NCBI GenBank assembly: GCA_021234155.1
Contig: JAJEKV010000014.1
Coordinates: 5,597,563 to 5,661,562 of the forward strand
Direction of reading: 5' to 3'
DNA: 64,000 nucleotides
Source: Isoetes taiwanensis
Taxonomy: Eukaryota; Streptophyta; Lycopodiopsida; Isoetales; Isoetaceae
The position numbers were made by a program, and so were the translations under genes. Below the pieces are notes generated by a model. The model worked only from the letters and a program-made list of their open reading frames with translations. It made no database searches and was not told the origin of the DNA. Positions 53,293 through 64,000 of the stretch are shown piece after piece. Numbering within the stretch: the stretch's first letter is position 1; each line of letters opens with the position of its first letter.

Positions 53293-53476
53293 AGGTGGCG
53301 GGCACCCCCTACCTCGACGTTTCTCACAGGCGTAATGTATCCGGGTACCCCCGCCCGCCACTTAGGGTTAGGGTTTTATTTTATTAATTAAGGTGGCGGG
53401 CACCCCCTACCTTGACGTTGCTACCATCGCCAGCAACACCCGGGTACCCCCTGCCCGCCATTTAGGGTTAGGGTTT
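53293..53476 (-). repeat. Two direct repeats of about 85 bp with telo-box-like ends
   Basis: 53293-53376 and 53391-53476 both begin AGGTGGCGGGCACCCCCTAC and end CGCCA(C/T)TTAGGGTTAGGGTTT. On the element's sense strand the ends read AAACCCTAACCCTAA, the plant telo-box. This motif is common in promoters and leaders of histone and ribosomal-protein genes. They lie in the 5' leader of the element upstream of the H3-containing ORF. Confidence 0.8.
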
Positions 53477-53556
53477 GGCACCGGGTACACTCCTCACTCA
53501 CTAGCTAACGATTTAACGAGTTAGTATGTGGCCAGTGCAATAGTTTGGCTTCCCAG

Positions 53557-53574
53557 AACCATGCTCTGATACCA
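53557..53574 (-). other. Primer binding site (initiator tRNA-Met)
   Basis: One base inside the 5' LTR the minus strand reads TGGTATCAGAGCATGGTT. The first 12 bases are the standard complement of the 3' end of plant initiator tRNA-Met, used as primer by many plant LTR elements. Confidence 0.92.
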
Positions 53575-53575
53575 C

Positions 53576-55184
53576 TGTGACGCTCCCTGAATATATACGA
53601 CCCCCGACCGTATACATACGGGGACTTTCCCCTCCCATGGCGCCATATCGCCACGAGCAGGGCCCTCCGTCTATCCCGGGCCATCTATAGAGAGATGCCC
53701 GAGTGAAGGACACGGAGGTGTCATTCGGCCCACGCCTTCAGTGGGACTCCTACGTCGCGGAAGCGTGCATACATGTTAGCACACAGCACAAATACATATA
53801 AATAACCACCAAAGAAAACACCCAAAACCCATGGTTCTACCCCGGCTCGGACTCCAGTGAGGATCGACTGACGGCTAGGTCTCAAGAGATCAGCAGACCG
53901 AATCTTGACATGGCGTTGGCTGGCATAGAACATCGGCTAGGGTTGTCCACCCATCCGCCCCCCCATGCACACTTTGCGGATGAGTCGAATCATGCTATGG
54001 CTTTGCTATAGCCTTCCCGAGACCTTGCTCGGGTATCACCTCACAGCCTACTCCGGGGTTCATGGCGCCCGGTCCGATGAGGCGGTCGTGGAAGCGTCCC
54101 CTTCCGGGATCACCGGTGGTTCCATGGGTGGACTAGAGAATCGTGCCGCATCAGCGACCCCCGCATCCGTACCCGACTTACTCGCCCTAAATCTACTCAA
54201 AGTACAGGATGCCCCATGCGGGTCACACCTCTGTACCCAGGGAGTGTCAGACCCATACCCGGCCTGGATCGCGCCTTAGCCCACCGGGCTATTATTAGGC
54301 CTAGTCCCACTGTAGGAGTCTCGGGGAGCCTTTTATGTTCGTTGCAAGACCCCACCCCGTTTCACCACTGTGTCCCTTGTTTGGTGCTAAGCCAATCCAT
54401 AGCATCTATGACCCTGGTCTCTTGTACACAGGTGCAAACTAGTGAGGATGCTACAGGGCTCTATCTAGGAGCATACTACAATACATGGGCTCAGAGGTCT
54501 CTACCCCCCGTAATCCCCCATTTCAGGAGTAATACCATGCAAAGAACTATCAATCCATCCTTTACAAGCATAATCAGTATCAGAAATAAGAAGAACTCAC
54601 CTTTACAATCAAGGGTTAGTTCCTACAAGTGAAACAAAGAGAGAAACGAGAGAAGCAAACACAATCAAGGCCCAACGTTACCTAGAATTCACAACTATAC
54701 TAGCCACCCACCTGAGTTCTGGCTGGACCCATTACCAATTGGTGCTTCCATCTCCTAGGTCTTGGTGTTCAGCTTCAGCTACACAGGTAAAAGTACTTGG
54801 TATGGTGGCGCCAAATAAGTGGATGGGGTAGGCGCCGACTCCCCGCTCCTTTTTGGACGAATTTTGGGAGTCAATTAGCAATAGGGATCAGGTTGACAGC
54901 CCAATTTGGAAATCCCCATGCTGGCCAGTCGAATTAGGCCAGGTGGCGCCTTCCCAAAGCATTAATTGGCCTAATTAACCCATTTAATATTAATCCCTAG
55001 ATTATAGGTTATTATCTTTAATGATTAAATTAGCATAGCTAAGCTAATTTAATCCCTTTTAGCTCAACCCCCTAGGTTACAATACCCCATGGTGGCGTAC
55101 CTTTATCGGGTGACGTGTCAGTATATTTATAGGTGTACCGTATAAATACGTTACGTATACCGTATAAATATGTGGAACGTCACA
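53576..55184 (-). repeat. 5' LTR of gypsy element 2
   Basis: 1609 bp, TGTGACGCTCCCTG...GGAACGTCACA, partner of 42818-44445. It contains at 55023-55054 a perfect 12-bp-arm inverted repeat (GATTAAATTAGC/GCTAATTTAATC) that the other LTR lacks. Confidence 0.93.
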
Positions 55185-55189
55185 ATTGT
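55185..55189. repeat. Right target site duplication ATTGT
   Basis: Matches 42813-42817. Confidence 0.92.
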
Positions 55190-56840
55190 CAACAGCACAA
55201 AATGGTTTCAAATGTGGGGAACATTTAGATTTATATGAACCTATAGCATGGATTTACCATACCTGCATGCAACAAACCTCCTCTTAATCTGGAAGTCAAG
55301 ATTTCTTCCCCATGAAAAAACAGTTCCAGGATTTGCAAAACAACAACGTTGAGCTATGAGATTTTATCAATAGCTCAACGTGGAGAACAACAAACCTGCA
55401 ATGGCAGCCATCCTTTGCTATTTACATGAAAAACTTATTTTCTAGAGCTACAATATTGTAAACCTTCACATTAATGATTGACATATGTTCAAGCTGAGCA
55501 TGGCCACCGAACCCACAAATCAACACTTTGTCATCTCCTGCACCATGATGAATGTGCAAAACTGTTACTACTTTTCAAAGATTCTATCCCATGACATCTC
55601 TATGGTGCATCTGTGCAGGCAGTCTTCTCGTATCACCTGCATTGCAACAATCAGCAGGATATTAAAGTTTGTTACATTGAACAGCTGCCTTCACCAAGCG
55701 TTTAGAGAGACCTATTACAAGTTGAATACCATGCCCGTCTATTGAAAAATGTCCTTCTGCATACACTACACAGCTGACCTACTTGCCTTCACAAACCATC
55801 TCACCTTCTTCTAGGTATTCCTCTTCATTGCGGGAGAAGCATGCCTGTGCCAGACAGAAGATATGTTCTCATCAGATTACACATACAACCTGAGATATAT
55901 ATACTCATGAGAGATGGTCCATTCTCAATAAAATTAAAATCTAATAATGCAATGCAAAAGCAAAATCTGGTGTCAATTTAACGTTGTTCGATTTAACGTT
56001 GCAGAAAGAATCAGAACTAAGATTTGAGATAGTAGTCGCAGAAACCCTGAACCAGATGCCGCCTTGCAATAGCATAATGGGAGAGTTATCGCTCTATTTC
56101 ATGCCTATCTATAAATTATAAATTATCACAGATAATATCACAAATATATCTGAGATAAAGCAGAAGATTCGGAACTCAACAATTTTCCCTAAAGCATATA
56201 TTGCGCAATCCAATTAGATCGTAAATAAATTAGAAAATGCAAGAGCATTAACATTAAGAAGCTTACTTGCTATAGGCTGCACCCAATAATTCGCCACAAA
56301 CTTCGCCAAACGAAGACGCTGAAATGATTCTTGATTGTCAAGCATTAGCCTCAGGAAAAGGACATAGCTTAAAGCTAAATATAATGCCAGAAGACTGACC
56401 TGCTATGGCCAGCCAGTTCAGATCTGCAACCAAAAAATTGCATCAGATGGCGAAATGGGTTATGGCAAAAGAAAGATCGTAAAACAAAGCTCAAGAATAA
56501 GAAAAGGCAAAATATCAAACTACATTATTGCAAGGAAGGATGAGAACCTGAAGCCACAAACGATTTCCAGGCAGTCTCCTTAAATATCTAGAAACAGCTA
56601 AAGAATTAAACTTGAAGAGAAACGGAAGGTTTGCAAAGTGGCCGCAAAAACACAGTCTCCAAGTATTTAATTCTCAGCCTTGCTGTTTGGCGCCCTCCGG
56701 TTTGCATCCAGTTAGACACTTCTGTTCACATCGCACAAAGAGGTGTTTAAGAAATAGGTGACGAAAAAATTTCACAAGGAACCTTTCCAAATTAATGCTG
56801 CACCGCACCTGCCCATGATGCTGGAATAGACACCAGACCA
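55190..56840. other. No gene recognised
   Basis: AT-rich with short frames (for example 55485-55745 plus). It lies downstream, on the minus strand, of the ABCB exon and might hold decayed introns of that gene. No further ABCB blocks such as Walker motifs were seen. Confidence 0.35.
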
Positions 56841-56846
56841 AGCTAC

Positions 56847-57100
56847 CAAAGCTGTCGACCAGATCCCCAAAGAAGAGAAAAGACGCAGGCAGTGAGAGAC
56901 CATGGACGATGGCTCCAAGACTTCCAAATGCCATGAGAAAATAATCATAATGATCTGCATATTCAAAAAACCTGTGAATGGAAACAGCTTGTTCCTTATA
57001 TTTTTTAGATTGGACATCCTTTCCCTCTGGTTTTTTCTCATTTTTCAGCTCCTGTAAATTCCATGATGGATATATGAATATTCTAGTCTCCCGGATTTTG
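56847..57100 (-). pseudogene. ABCB (MDR/P-glycoprotein-like) transporter exon fragment
   Basis: The minus strand encodes KKYKEQAVSIHRFFEYADHY, DYFLMAFGSLGAIVHGLSLP and ASFLFFGDLVDSFG, and then meets a GT donor at 56846/56845. This is the beginning of the first transmembrane domain of plant ABCB full transporters (LF.FAD..D..LM..GS.GA..HG.S.P.FF.FFG). A lysine-rich lead-in upstream is typical of the cytosolic N-terminus. No other exon (remaining helices, Walker A, signature LSGGQ) was found within reach. Either the rest of the gene is lost or introns are very long. Treated as a fragment. Confidence 0.72.
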
Positions 57101-57401
57101 CTTCTTTTTTGTGCACGGCACCATTCACAAGTGCTCCACAATTTCTGGTTGATCCAAAGACCTGCTAAAGGTTTTTATACCATGAAGGTAGCTTTTTTCT
57201 GAGGTGTAACTGCTACATGCACACACCCAGTGAAATCGCAGAGGAGGTTTCTGGAGTCAAACTTTTCAGCATTGATTGAGTGCCTTAGAAGCAACTTAAA
57301 CGCAACCGACAGCATTAGGTTTGTGGAATGCATGATTACACGTAGAGAACCTTGCAGGAGTAAGAACCCACTTAAACCATCCCAGAAGGAACGCCGTATA
57401 T

Positions 57402-57782
57402 CTCAAGCGGGATGTGGTTAATGTGGCCACATGTATCAGCCACGAAGAACAGCGTGGTTTGAAGCCCAAAAACCAACTGTTTTTGGCGTTTTTTGGTGTT
57501 TTTTGATCGATCCGGCTCCATTTTGCTTCAAATCTCTTCCTCTCTTCACTGATCTAGCATAAAAGAGATAGATGAAGCGATTGGCATGGTTTTTAGATCG
57601 AATCAAACTGCCCATAGAGCAGAAAGAACCAGTCGATTGAAATTTTTGCCCCCGCCGCGCAGTTTGAAGCCTGGTTTTTTGGCCACATTAACCACTTTTT
57701 TGGCCACATTAACCACTGGTTAATGTGGCCTGGCCACATTAACCCAAAATTTTTTGGCCACATTAACCACATCCCGGTTGAG
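57402..57782. mobile_element. Small TIR element (MITE-like) with TGGCCACATTAACCA motifs
   Basis: The first 28 bp (CTCAAGCGGGATGTGGTTAA...) and the last 28 bp are inverted copies with about one mismatch. Inside, towards the right end, the motif GGCCACATTAACC occurs three more times, once in the palindrome CCACTGGTTAATGTGG. Length 381 bp, no coding capacity. TA may flank both ends, but the duplication is not certain. Confidence 0.7.
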
Positions 57783-60518
57783 TAAAAGGGTATTCCTGTG
57801 TCAAATGAATTTGAACTGTGCCGGCATGTAGGATCGATTTCATGCTCTGCTAAGGCTGAACTTTTAACCATCGATTTGGGCCAAATGGAAATTGCCATAG
57901 GAAACGAACTGCCGGAGCAAGAACCGTGGTTGCCGTGCCGCTGGGAATTCGTATTGAAATTTAGCTTTCCTTGTTTTACGCTACTTCGTTGCAGTGCCAC
58001 CTCGTAACGTGCCTTAAATGGTATTAATGGTAAAGAATTGCCATGTTATAAAAGGGTCATTAGTTTTTGCCGCCACAGCATTGTTTGCAATTAATAGCTT
58101 TTGCCACCTCATGTACCCACATGACCCATACATGGACCCATGCACGCATGTGAATGGCCAAGATTGATTCCTCAACGCTAAACGGTCAGGATTCAAAGTT
58201 GCAGCCCCACCATCTTATAAATGCACGTCACATCAAATCACACGTATGGCTAGGATACAACATCAATGCCACCCAAGCAAAATCAAAGGCCAAGATCGAC
58301 ATCTATATATTACCTGTTCATGATGCCCCAACATGTGATATACGTTTATCTCTAATATATAATTGTAATATAGAATATATAATTGTAATATGGAAGGTAA
58401 GGGGCTAGCTTAGGCGTTGGTGCTTTTAATAGAAAATTATGGTTTGCATTGTACACGTGTGTGCATAAAAAAAAATTGGAAGAAGGTAGTGTCCTCTGGA
58501 ACTTTCGAGTATCTGCATGAAGCTTTCGTCGACTTTCTGGAAGTTTCCAGCCCATTCTTCGGAGTTATATATAAAAGGCAGAGATCAGTTATTGGGGTCA
58601 ATGTAAGGAGAGGTCGCCAAAAAGACCAGAAGCCGCTCTAACATCGCTGAAGAAGAAATAGCTTAAAGAGCTTTAGATCAGGAGGTTTCTCTCCTTTTTT
58701 GGCTGCGGCGTTTCCCGCTTTTGGCCTGCGCACTCGCCTTTGGTCCCGGTGGCTGCTTTTCCAGTGTGCTTTTCCTGAATCTCCATCTTGGCTGTAAAGT
58801 AAGTAGATGTCGTTCTTGAGTTTTTAAGCTTCTGTTTTTGTATTGGTTTCGTTGGAGGATGTACAAGAAATGTGGGACAATTTCTGTTCTCGTATTTGCC
58901 TGACTTGCGACGCTTTTCTATTGAGGCATTGCAGGAATTGGTCTTCTTCTTTCTGATTACTCATGAATATGTTGCTCATGTAATCTATGGATGACATAGG
59001 GTTTGCAAGCTGTAAATTTAAGAGACAGTGGCTTTATTGTTGTACGCAGTGGGAGGATCATATTCAAAATCGCCTCCCCAACAACACCTTTTCAATATCC
59101 CATTCAACTCGAAGATAGTGGCGGTGACTCCCCAAGTGCTGCCCAGATATTCGTTTTTCTCTCTGGTTGCTATTACACTCGTTTGTCTGATTTCACAGTC
59201 TGAACTATTTATAATTTTCTGCAGGTCGTCTTTTTGCAAGTAATAGATGGCGATGTTACTGTTGCAGGAACAGATAGCATATTTGGTAATTTATATGACA
59301 ATCATCTGACTAGCGTGGTGATAGAATTATAAAACTAAAGTATGTGACTTTCACCCCAGGATTAAATAGGTAGCACTCTTGATGATGTTCTTGAAGCAGC
59401 TAAAAATAGGAATGGCATCAGATATAGGAATGGCTCCAGATAGCTTCGCTGTGGCATGGCGAGCGATGCCAGTAGGCAGTAAAAAAAATGGGGTTGTGAG
59501 GTATGCAGAAAACGAAGGGGCCTGCTTATGCGAAACTAAATTTGGCGAGATTCTACAGTTTTAAAGTGTCGGTATGTTGCCGGACGACTCAGCTCCTGCG
59601 GGAAAAGGCTTGCTAAGGAAGCAAGGCATAACAAAAAATGAAGGCATAATTGCTCTTCGTCTTTTTATTATGCCTTTATTTGTCAGATCGTGGTTAGCTA
59701 CATGAGACATGAATCATGATTCTGCGCATGCAAGAAGGAAATTGATGGTCATGAAGACGTCTGTGCTCTGTTTATGAAAAAATTAATTTGGAAGTTGTTC
59801 CCCTGCTTCTCGGATGTTTTATCAGAAAACATAGCGCCAAGGTGATATTACCCTGCAGATTAGCTTCTTGTGGGGCAGAAAAAAAATGGGCAGATGGAAA
59901 GGATTGGCCCCATTTATATGGTGTTTCAATTTGTCAATGCAAGTACCAAGGATGTTGAAAATTCGAGCAAATGCAAACATCTTTTCTTGAAGGCGGAGTA
60001 GATCCGAGTTAGAACTGCAGATGCAGGTGGATTTGAGAATAACCATGCCAAATAAAGGCGTTGTATCATTTATTATGCCTTCTTAAGGGTCCGTCCTTTT
60101 GGGTGTTTTGGTTTGCTCGAAGGTTTAAAAACAAAAACTGGTTACTTCAAAAATCCTCAAACTGCTGATGCATCTAGCATCCAAAGCTCAATCAAATTTA
60201 CCAACGGGTTTGACTATGCAAATTGCCCCCTTCTTAAAGCCCCATCAAACTTATTATAGTTAGGCTTTATTCAAAAAAGGTGTTGATTGCTAGTGAACAT
60301 AACAATGATCTGTCAATGCTCCTAAATTTTGCTCTGAAATCAAAATTGGTGATACTAACGCTCCGAAATCAAAATTGGTGATACTAACTGGGTCAACAAA
60401 GCAGTCCGATCCTTTGGGTACCAAAAGCTGCACAAAATTTTCTGATTTGGGATCATTAATGAAGGCATAATAATTTCCACAAGGGACAGAGATTGCCATA
60501 GCCAAACCTGGAAGCAAT
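57783..60518. other. No firm gene; TATA-like site
   Basis: 58020-58340 resembles loosely the dispersed repeat at 4.3 kb. A strong TATA-like TATATAAAAG at 58567-58576 is followed by sequence of higher GC, so a plus-strand transcript could begin near 58600. The open frames downstream (59003-59203, 59379-59564) are not recognised. 60331-60388 is a tandem of two 29-bp units (GCTC(T/C)GAAATCAAAATTGG...). Confidence 0.35.
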
Positions 60519-60770
60519 ATGCGGTTTCCATTCTGGTTTCTTTGTGCTATTGCTGCCATTTTTTTTTTGGTTGGAACATCAGAAGAACATAATGGACCCA
60601 TCTTTCCTGCATTTTTCATTTTGGCATTTCTGGTATTAAAAATAAAAATTATATGCTTAGTTTGGCTAAGGGAAGTTGTCCACCATTTTCTGGCAGATGG
60701 TACTGGAAGGTTTTCAAATGGCAAGAGCGTGCCTGATGTTGCCAGTATGCTATGTATGCGTTATATCCAA
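60519..60770 (+). pseudogene. GDSL esterase/lipase first-exon pseudogene
   Basis: Starts MRFPFWFLCAIAAIFFLVGT, a good secretory signal peptide. In one frame it then reads PAFFIFGISGIKNKNYMLSL followed by AKGSCPPF, and in the next frame ADGTGRFSNGKSVPDV. These match the first blocks of plant GDSL lipases: 'PA.F.FGDS..D.GNNNYL.TLAKA..PPFG' and 'TGRFSNGR...D'. The catalytic block FGDS is FGIS here: the serine is kept and the aspartate lost. GNNN is also changed, and a frameshift lies between the blocks. No later exons were found. Non-functional. Confidence 0.75.
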
Positions 60771-60799
60771 TTGATTTCTCAGTTATGGATATGAAATTA

Positions 60800-61393
60800 T
60801 CACACACTTATAAAATAGGTAGTCTAGTTATTGAAAAGGGCAGCTAATTGACTATTTGTGTGGAGCACATTTATGCATGTTGAAGCTATGAGATGTTGCG
60901 AAACATGTATGGGTTGCATAATCTAGAGAATTGGATGGGTTCCATATCTTTCTTTCAAGTCTTATTCAACTCATTATGATCACATAATTATAAAGAGTAA
61001 CATTTGCTATAGAAAATATCATTATCATTGCTCTTCTTCCATGTAGAAAATATCATTGCTCTCCTTCCATGAACTCATACAATAACATACCATATCCCAA
61101 AGAATCTAAAGACATTTTGTATGGTATTTGTTCAAATTTGTTTGTTCTTGCTAGTTTTTTATTCTTCTACTACACTTTCATCTAAAATATTTTGGTGAAT
61201 AGCAAAAAAAAACTCTCCCAAGTGTACTCTATATAAAATGTCTTCTTCACAACTCAAAAAAGTTCACCTCAAATGCAATTTTTTACCTTAAAACCTCAAA
61301 TGCAATTTCTTTTAAGGTTTTGACAAATTTCGAATAGATATACGTTGGACATTAACAGTGGGTACAATCCTATTTGGAACCAAAGAAATGTTC
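60800..61393. other. No gene recognised
   Basis: AT-rich, with a partial duplication 'GTAGAAAATATCATT...GCTCT(T/C)CTTCCATG' near 61010-61070. Confidence 0.3.
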
Positions 61394-61413
61394 GCGGCGG
61401 CCTTGGCCGCCGC
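61394..61413. repeat. GC-rich hairpin, second copy
   Basis: GCGGCGGCCTTGGCCGCCGC, followed by AATAAATTTCTTGTATAT. It shares GAAATGTTC upstream and ATAAATTTCTTGTAT downstream with the copy at 63594. Confidence 0.85.
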
Positions 61414-63593
61414 AATAAATTTCTTGTATATATTAATGATAATGATATACTTCGCCTATTTTCTGTTAAACATATTAATGTATTGCAGCAGAGTTGAAAT
61501 GGATTACTGCAAAAGAGGGCAGTTATCTTACACGTGTCTCCAAGCATACGGCAAAGTTTACAAATCTTGTTAAATAAGTACGTTTTCTTACAATTTCAAC
61601 TCACCTAAGTTATCCATTTTGATGTGGAAGTTTGAAAGTAATGCTGATCATATTTACTAGGTATATATTGTTTGCGGATAAAGTGGAAATAGAGGACATT
61701 ACAGACAAGGCATTCTTTTTCTGTGTTGTAGGACCAAGAAGTGATGATGTAAGTTCTGCTCACTGTGATTTGTGAGTCTTCGTAAAAGATCTGGGCATTA
61801 TAGACAATCCGGTAGCGGTACCGCAACGGCTTCTAAAGCACCTCCTCGTAACATATATTTTAGATGCCAAGCGGATCGATGTTCATGCACCGCTTTTGGA
61901 TGTCCAAAGATTCCCTCTCGCTAGCAGCCTTTTATGCCAAGCCTTAGGCCGTTCTATCCGCCCCGCCATATCTTCTTTGCTCATAAATTTTTTGGAGTTT
62001 CATGTTTTTAAGCTAATGGAGCGCATGGCGATGCATTTAAGCTTATTGTCAATTAACTAAGTACTACTTTTTACTTGAAATGCGTGTCGCTCCTTATGAA
62101 GGATCTCTCGAATCCTTGGTGATTTGTTCACCGCCTTTAGAATCGAGATGGAATATTTGATCTCTAGGAATGGTCTTTGGAAGATATCCTTGCTTGGTTC
62201 GGAACTAGCTATAGTATGTCTGGATCATGATGCGGGATCCCGTTGGAAAATAATATGGGATTTGCCACAAGTGCAGGATGGACTGGAGCCGATTTTTGAG
62301 ATCATTAGGCATAAGCATTTGGCCAACGGCATTTAGTTGTCGCAAATAGTTTTGACATTGGTAGTTATAGTGGTGCCATGCTGCGGTTACGCTCATGGCG
62401 GCCGAGATTTGGAATACAAATTCATGGTATAGTGCTGTTGTATTCTGGTCGCTTCTAAATCCTTATACTATGTTGTTCTGCATAGGGCATCACTACCATA
62501 GTGAAGGCCTTACCTCTTTAGACATATGCATTGATTAAACCATAGCCATGACAGGATCGACTGATGGGAGTGATTTTGACAATGATTATCATATGATGCA
62601 GATTCTCTAAGTGTGTAATGGTATAGTACCAGCTATTTGCAATGTTGTAATGATAATAGTTGCAAAAGGTTAAGAAAGCCAATCACCTCCTAGCACCCCA
62701 AACAAGGGGTTGAAAATATAAAGGGAAAAGCACCAAGATTTCTCCTATAAGTAGATTACCCTTAGACAAACAACACTTTGGCCAATGTAATGATACGAAT
62801 CTTATGGCTCACTGAATTCCAAAGTTATTTTGACAAACATTGTAGGTTAAAACATGATAAGAGATGCGTTTGTGGGGATGACAAGACCATTAGTTATAAG
62901 CAGATTAAAAAAGCAATTATATCTAGAGCACCACATGCATACAAAAATTTGCATATGAACTCTCTAACATTAGTTGTCTTTCACACTGAGGAAATGACAC
63001 ATTGTAAAAGATCAACCATCTTCTTATTCTAAAATTTTCATACAAAATCTTGATCACAAACTACCATTCTGACTTGGGAAATCTAGGTGAAAGTTTAGGA
63101 ATCTTAAGGGAACTTGATCTAGAATGTCACTTTGAAATGTTCTGACCCCTGAAATGCGTAAGCATGTTCGACCCCCAATAAATATTGTCAATTTTCTTAA
63201 GTTGCCTCCAACTGATCATTGATATTCAGCAATTAAGCATGATATTGACAAGAGCATATAAAGTTTTAGATTTAAATGAGTTGGAAAAAAACATTAGCCT
63301 TGATAGGAATGACATATAATGTTTTGGATTTAAGTAAGTTGGAAAAGTCATACAGCCTTATCAGGAATGACGCTCAACGAAATATATGAATCATGCCCCT
63401 TTGGGTTGAATCCCGTGTAGATCATTTACGACATGCAACCATGTCCTTTTAAGGTCTTCTAAAATAGGTAGAAAACACTATAGATTCAGTTGGACATATT
63501 TTTCACCCCAGGTCAAAGGTGACACAAATTCCCTCGTAATGCATTTACATTGCGGCGGCCTCCCTTGCAGTGCATTTAAAAAAGAGAAATGTT
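61414..63593. other. No gene recognised
   Basis: AT-rich; short frames only. 62124-62336 (plus) reads LWKISLLGSELAIVCLDHDA and is not recognised. Confidence 0.3.
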
Positions 63594-63615
63594 CGCGGCG
63601 GCCTTGACCGCCGCG
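63594..63615. repeat. GC-rich hairpin, third copy
   Basis: CGCGGCGGCCTTGACCGCCGCG followed by ATAAATTTCTTGTATT. The same context as at 61394, so both belong to one repeat family. A further half-site TGCGGCGGCC lies at 63551. Confidence 0.85.
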
Positions 63616-63724
63616 ATAAATTTCTTGTATTAAAATTATTTTCATATAGCCCCCTATTTGTATACATAATTTTTTTTTTATCAAATGATATATTTATAGG
63701 TATATCGGATGAGGGGCATCGCCT

Positions 63725-64000
63725 TGAGGTGTATATAGACCATAGTTACGAAACACGGCCGTTTCGGCCGTGTCCCACGGTTGCAACGGATTTCTAGGAG
63801 AATCCGTGGTGAACACGGCCACGACCGTGTTCTTAGTGCTGATACAAACAACGGGCGTGTTTAGCCGTTGCCAGGCCGTGTCCGTTAAAAAAACGCTGCA
63901 ACTGTAACAAAAAAATTTCTGAAAAGCGATTTTGGTTTTCCCTTTTCGTGCTCGGATTCGACTATTCCGACTTTTCGCTGCTCCGATTCGACTAGTCCAA
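63725..64000. repeat. CACGGCCG-rich repeat, cut by the window end
   Basis: From CATAGTTACGAAACACGGCC the sequence is dense in GC-rich inverted words: ACACGGCCG-TTT-CGGCCGTGT, CACGGCCACGACCGTG, AGCCGTTGCCAGGCCGTGT. Later it has two copies of (T/G)CGGATTCGACTA-like words. It resembles the subterminal region of a DNA transposon, but only part is visible. Confidence 0.45.

Larger units (their letters stand above)
42818..55184 (-). mobile_element. Ty3/gypsy LTR retrotransposon 2 (chromodomain type) encoding a histone H3 fusion
   Basis: Complete element on the minus strand with LTRs at 42818-44445 and 53576-55184, TSD ATTGT, and LTR ends TGTGACG/CGTCACA. It has a PBS complementary to initiator tRNA-Met and a polypurine tract. 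Order from the 5' side: leader with telo-box-like direct repeats; ORF of 107 codons; ORF of 338 codons ending in histone H3; spacer; ORF with aspartic protease; pol with RT, RNase H and integrase; chromodomain. No CCHC knuckles were seen in the gag position. Frameshifts and one in-frame stop disable this copy. The LTRs differ by many substitutions and indels, so the insertion is older than gypsy element 1. A LINE-like insertion sits in its 3' region. Confidence 0.95.

Noticed and set aside
53362-53476. Interstitial telomere
   Set aside because: Only two units of TTAGGG-type sequence occur at each place, inside direct repeats of a retrotransposon leader; telo-box is the better reading.
61394-61420. 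Helitron 3' end (hairpin plus CTRR)
   Set aside because: The hairpin is followed by TTCTTGTA, not CTRR before T, and no 5' TC terminus was located.

Overview
The window is nuclear DNA of a land plant. It is AT-rich and full of nested transposable elements. The recognisable host-gene pieces keep introns and are typical of plants: CDC20, an ESCRT-III VPS24/CHMP3 exon, an ALA-type P4-ATPase, the internal alternative NAD(P)H dehydrogenase NDA, an ABCB transporter, a GDSL lipase and a PfkB/inositol-kinase-like protein. LINE pieces of an old type, one with an ATTCT-type 3' tail, would fit a seed-free plant or gymnosperm, but I cannot name the species.

Layout. 1-5.5 kb: a possible small spliced gene (minus strand, 1246-3688), then a 32-bp palindromic tandem repeat. 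5.7-18.5 kb: a young Ty3/gypsy element on the minus strand with intact pol, 5-bp target duplication GAGGT and nearly identical LTRs. It split an older LINE reverse transcriptase. Its right LTR was later interrupted by about 2.8 kb carrying a 93-bp-TIR foldback element and a PfkB-kinase exon pair. 20.5-21.2 kb: a complete non-autonomous CACTA element with TSD CTG. 21.8-26.8 kb: a 2.08-kb tandem duplication of a GAATCT-rich repeat plus part of CDC20. 27-32 kb: intron-bearing fragments of unrelated host genes in one orientation, with the NDA exons out of order. 35-41 kb: small tandem repeats, a GC-rich hairpin, and an inverted relative of the GAATCT array. 41.6-42.6 kb: a LINE 3' end.

42.8-55.2 kb holds the most remarkable object: an older Ty3/gypsy chromovirus-like element on the minus strand (TSD ATTGT, 7-bp inverted LTR ends, initiator-tRNA-Met-type PBS). 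Its gag-position ORF (51692-52708) ends in an almost complete histone H3: a recognisable tail and a full histone fold. The integrase of the same element carries a C-terminal chromodomain. A 1.77-kb poly(A)-tailed LINE-like insertion with a perfect 12-bp TSD lies inside the element's 3' region.

55-64 kb: an ABCB exon, a TIR element, a broken GDSL lipase exon, two more copies of the GC-rich hairpin, and at the edge the start of a repeat built on CACGGCCG.

Most host-like sequences here are fragments or pseudogenes. The only long intact frames belong to the retrotransposons.
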